Positions 37,224 to 38,584 of a stretch of DNA of 38,584 nt are shown here, in pieces (position 1 is the first letter of the stretch; each line of letters begins with the position of its first letter). Below the pieces are notes generated by a model. The model worked only from the letters and a program-made list of their open reading frames with translations, did no database searches and was not told the origin of the DNA. The position numbers were made by a program, and so were the translations under genes. Source of the stretch: Crocinitomicaceae bacterium (GTDB lineage: Bacteria > Bacteroidota > Bacteroidia > Flavobacteriales_D > Crocinitomicaceae); the NCBI GenBank assembly GCA_029251865.1, contig JAQXCN010000085.1, positions 1 through 38,584 on the forward strand. Direction: 5' to 3'.

Positions 37224-37967
37224 ATGATTTTACATCTGAATGAAACTGACTTTATAAATACCGGAAAACCTATCGATTTATCTATAGAGTTGAGAGCCGA
37301 AGAGGATAGTCTAAAGGCTTGGGGGCAGGGAAGTCCCATTATTGCACCGGTGCGCGATGGTAATTTTATTGGTAGTGTTGCTGAGGGAGGTGTTGTTAAC
37401 TTTAAGAATATTTCGTTTAATCCACATGCCCATATCACTCATACTGAATGTTGTGGACATATCACTGAAGCATTTCATTCTATAAATGATGGTTTAAAGC
37501 AGTTTTTTTTTAACGCTCAACTGATATCTTTCGTGCCTGATCAACAAAATGAGGACGAAGTAATCACTTTGGAACAGCTTAAGTCTGTCCACTTAAATAA
37601 AGATGTCGAAGCCTTAATCATAAGAACAATCCCCAATTCAGACCAAAAAATCACAAGAGCGTATACAGGGACAAATCCGCCATATCTTGATGCTAAAATA
37701 GCTACCTATTTAATTGCGCATGGAATTGAACATGTATTGGTTGACCTCCCTTCCGTTGATAGAGAGCAGGACAACGGTGCTTTGGCTTTTCATCATGCGT
37801 TTTGGGAAGTTCCTAAGGCTACTAATATGAAACGGACAATTACAGAATTCATATACGTCCCGAATAATATTTTAGACGGTTTATTTATTCTTGAGCTTCA
37901 AATGAGTTCTTTTCGAAATGATGCTTGCCCGAGCCGACCGGTATTATATTCTATTGAACGAAACTAA
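37224..37967 (+). CDS. Cyclase family / kynurenine formamidase-like metal hydrolase
   Basis: The 247-residue length fits the family. The metal-binding motif appears as HAHITHTECCGH (about residues 72-83), a variant of the usual HxGTHxDxPxH in which Glu replaces Asp and the PxH part reads CGH. A second conserved region is EHVLVDLPSVDREQDNGALAFHHAFW (within about 171-196), where the acidic and histidine residues complete the site in relatives. The enzymes hydrolyse N-formylkynurenine or similar amides and lactones, but the substrate cannot be assigned here. The gene is divergent from glyS across a 79-nt gap. It converges on the small RNA array, whose first terminator abuts its stop. Confidence 0.82.
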   Translation: MILHLNETDFINTGKPIDLSIELRAEEDSLKAWGQGSPIIAPVRDGNFIGSVAEGGVVNFKNISFNPHAHITHTECCGHITEAFHSINDGLKQFFFNAQLISFVPDQQNEDEVITLEQLKSVHLNKDVEALIIRTIPNSDQKITRAYTGTNPPYLDAKIATYLIAHGIEHVLVDLPSVDREQDNGALAFHHAFWEVPKATNMKRTITEFIYVPNNILDGLFILELQMSSFRNDACPSRPVLYSIERN

Positions 37968-37983
37968 ACTGGCTATGAACCAG
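37961..37983 (-). terminator. Probable terminator of small RNA copy 1
   Basis: On the minus strand CTGGTT, loop CAT and AGCCAG pair (one G-U), followed by TTTAGTTT. The U-rich tail overlaps the stop codon of the convergent cyclase gene. On the plus strand no T-run follows the hairpin. Confidence 0.55.
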
Positions 37984-38124
37984 GAGTAAGGACAGGGCTT
38001 CTCACACAGTTGGTCCATGGTGGACCTTGCTAAAACTATTAAACTCTTATCATTAGATGATACAAATCTAGCTTCTCCAAGCAAGATTTTAAGTGTTGCG
38101 TGAGAAGGGACCTGTTTTATCCTT
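37961..38124 (-). ncRNA. Structured small RNA, array copy 1
   Basis: Read 5' to 3' on the minus strand from 38124. The closing stem P1 pairs AAGG (38124-38121) with CCTT (37991-37988), CAGG-type segments (38115-38111 with 37996-37992), and an 11-position arm (38107-38097 with 38008-37998, one A-C mismatch). Inside are hairpin P2 (38088-38065) with GGAG in its loop, a 23-nt segment (38052-38030) identical in copy 2, and hairpin P3 (GGTCC/GGACC, 38026-38012). A promoter 5 nt upstream starts transcription exactly at P1. This copy lacks the 3' linker found in copies 2 and 3. I do not recognise the RNA family. Confidence 0.75.
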
Positions 38125-38128
38125 AGAT

Positions 38129-38157
38129 CAAAGTTATGAAAAAAGTATCAATTTCAA
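38129..38157 (-). promoter_or_regulatory. Promoter of small RNA copy 1
   Basis: On the minus strand TTG (38157-38155), an 18-nt spacer and TAACTTTG (38136-38129) match the Bacteroidota consensus exactly. Four bases separate the box from the AAGG that opens stem P1, placing the start point at the first paired base. Confidence 0.8.
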
Positions 38158-38200
38158 GAGGTTGTCAATGATTTTATAAATCTTTAACGAATACGTTTAA

Positions 38201-38226
38201 AATAAAAAAGGCCAATTAAGGCCTTT
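38201..38226 (-). terminator. Intrinsic terminator of small RNA copy 2
   Basis: On the minus strand AAAGGCC, loop TTAATT and GGCCTTT form the stem, followed by TTTATT. The U-run is stronger on this strand than on the plus strand (TTTATTATT). Confidence 0.8.
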
Positions 38227-38392
38227 ATTATTGATTGTTTGTGTTACTGCAAGTAATTAAATAAGGTACAGGAACTTCTCATGCAATGACCCAAGTGGGT
38301 CGACTAAAACTATTAAACTCTTATCAAACTAGAAATAAACTGCTTCTCCAAGCAGTTGAATTTTGCATAAGAAGTTGCCTGTGTCTCTCCTT
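38201..38392 (-). ncRNA. Structured small RNA, array copy 2 (complete)
   Basis: The minus-strand transcript runs from about 38392. Stem P1 pairs AAGG with CCTT, ACAGG with CCTGT, and a 14-position arm 38376-38363 with 38273-38286 (one C-A mismatch). P2 is a perfect 8-bp hairpin, AACTGCTT/AAGCAGTT, with loop GGAG (38357-38338). The 23-nt segment (38326-38304) matches copy 1 exactly. P3 (38301-38288) is GACCC/GGGTC with loop ACTT. After P1 comes a linker of about 35 nt, including TTGCAGTAACAC (38252-38241), and then the terminator. Total about 190 nt. Confidence 0.8.
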
Positions 38393-38396
38393 ATTT

Positions 38397-38430
38397 CATA
38401 ACTAAGTTAGCTACTTAAATTAGCTGTAAA
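38397..38430 (-). promoter_or_regulatory. Probable promoter of small RNA copy 2
   Basis: TAGTTATG (38404-38397) aligns with the TAACTTTG of copy 1 at the same 4-nt distance from AAGG, with one mismatch to TAnnTTTG. A TTTACA at 38430-38425 may serve as a weak -33 element. Likely weaker than the copy 1 promoter. Confidence 0.5.
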
Positions 38431-38500
38431 GGGTTCAATGAATATTCAGCACTTTCAATTGAAGAAAGTAGCCCGTTTATTTATTATTGGCCTGTAGAAA

Positions 38501-38525
38501 AGAAAAAAGGCCTCGAAAGGCCTTT
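38501..38525 (-). terminator. Intrinsic terminator of small RNA copy 3
   Basis: On the minus strand AAAGGCCT, tetraloop TTCG and AGGCCTTT form an 8-bp stem followed by TTTCTTTTC. On the plus strand the hairpin is followed by only three T residues before a mixed sequence. Confidence 0.85.
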
Positions 38526-38584
38526 ATATTGATTATTTGTGCTACTGCAATTTTGTTTAAGGTACAGGAACTTCTCATGCAATG
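38501..38584 (-). ncRNA. Structured small RNA, array copy 3 (3' part only, cut by window edge)
   Basis: The 26 bases from 38559 to the window end match the P1 3' arm region of copy 2 (from 38263) without change. Downstream on the minus strand the linker TTGCAGTAGCAC (38550-38539) differs from copy 2 at two of 22 positions, and the terminator follows. The 5' part, promoter and any further copies lie outside the window. Confidence 0.75.

Larger units (their letters stand above)
37988..38584. repeat. Tandem direct repeat carrying the small RNA genes
   Basis: Units are spaced 275 nt (37988 to 38263) and 296 nt (38263 to 38559). Conservation is confined to the structured RNA and, for units 2 and 3, the linker and terminator. 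The stretches upstream of each copy on the minus strand (38125-38200 and 38396-38500) share little beyond the promoter position. No protein gene is seen between 37968 and the window end. Confidence 0.85.

Noticed and set aside
37970..38092. Long open minus-strand frame through copy 1 (containing DKSLIVLARSTMDQ) and a matching shorter frame in copy 2 (DKSLIVLVDPLG).
   Set aside because: The similarity follows from the invariant 23 bases. The copy 2 frame is interrupted by a stop just before the shared part, and there is no suitable start. It is best seen as accidental coding in a structured RNA.
38207..38226. Array transcription on the plus strand, using the GGCC hairpins as plus-strand terminators and the conserved block after them as promoters.
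   Set aside because: The U-runs are weaker on the plus strand, no TAnnTTTG box occurs in the conserved block, and copy 1 lacks the block. The minus strand explains all signals.
38201..38392. 6S RNA.
   Set aside because: The length is close, but the fold is a multiloop with two short hairpins rather than a long rod with a central bubble, and it occurs in tandem copies.
37988..38395. Array elements as integron attC sites.
   Set aside because: There are no GTTRRRY/RYYYAAC core sites and no integrase. The unpaired 23-nt segment is identical between copies, whereas attC sites conserve ends rather than internal loop sequence.
38438..38497. Plus-strand 19-codon ORF (MNIQHFQLKKVARLFIIGL) between array copies, resembling a small hydrophobic toxin peptide.
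   Set aside because: It has no counterpart in the other inter-copy segment, which encodes only an unrelated 11-codon ORF at 38136-38171. It lies in the non-conserved region upstream of the copy 2 promoter.
37988..38584. CRISPR array.
   Set aside because: The repeated part is about 137 nt with internal divergence and compensatory changes, spacers are over 130 nt and contain promoters and terminators, and no cas genes are present.

Overview
The window is a dense, AT-rich stretch of a Bacteroidota chromosome, most likely a Flavobacteriales member. The evidence is a PorP/SprF type IX secretion (T9SS) protein, a gliding-type C-terminal sorting domain, a GldA-like ATPase, split transketolase genes, and recurring promoters of the Bacteroidota type (TTG ... 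TAnnTTTG). Family or genus cannot be fixed from the sequence. I see no tRNA, rRNA, CRISPR or insertion sequence.

Layout. 1-2517: the tail of an upstream secreted protein, then a PorP/SprF protein and a PD40-SprB-OmpA protein (T9SS/envelope). 2686-8987: a tight plus-strand operon of membrane protein, rnpA, S41 protease, O-antigen ligase-like protein, gldA-like ATPase and tyrS. 9012-10070: queA on the minus strand with its own promoter. 10156-14597: a minus-strand polysaccharide O-acylation cassette (two SGNH hydrolase-like proteins and an MBOAT acyltransferase). 14642-16642: a DUF255 thioredoxin-fold protein. 16639-19795: a minus-strand operon in which a secreted von Willebrand A protein sits between the two halves of transketolase. 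19930-23192: a small exported protein and a 966-residue T9SS cargo protein. 23230-27874: hutU, a polytopic GT-C-like protein and a secreted PI-PLC-like protein, overlapping end to end. 27871-37144: minus-strand PpiD-like foldase, a 1454-residue surface protein with 11 two-cysteine repeats, a YD-like exported protein and glycyl-tRNA synthetase. 37224-37967: a cyclase-family hydrolase.

The most unusual part is the last 617 bases (37968-38584), which hold no protein gene. They contain two complete copies and the start of a third copy of a structured element of about 137 nt, spaced 275 and 296 nt apart. Promoter phasing and U-rich terminators show that it is transcribed from the minus strand. Each copy folds into a long closing stem with two inner hairpins, one with an invariant GGAG loop, and an invariant 23-nt unpaired stretch. 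Paired positions covary between copies. This looks like a tandem array of independently transcribed small RNA genes of about 165-190 nt, running on past the right edge. I do not recognise the family.

Much of the window serves the cell surface: T9SS components and cargo, periplasmic folding (PpiD, S41 protease), O-antigen polymerisation or ligation, and glycan O-acylation. It is interleaved with translation genes (rnpA, tyrS, queA, glyS) and central metabolism (transketolase, urocanase).
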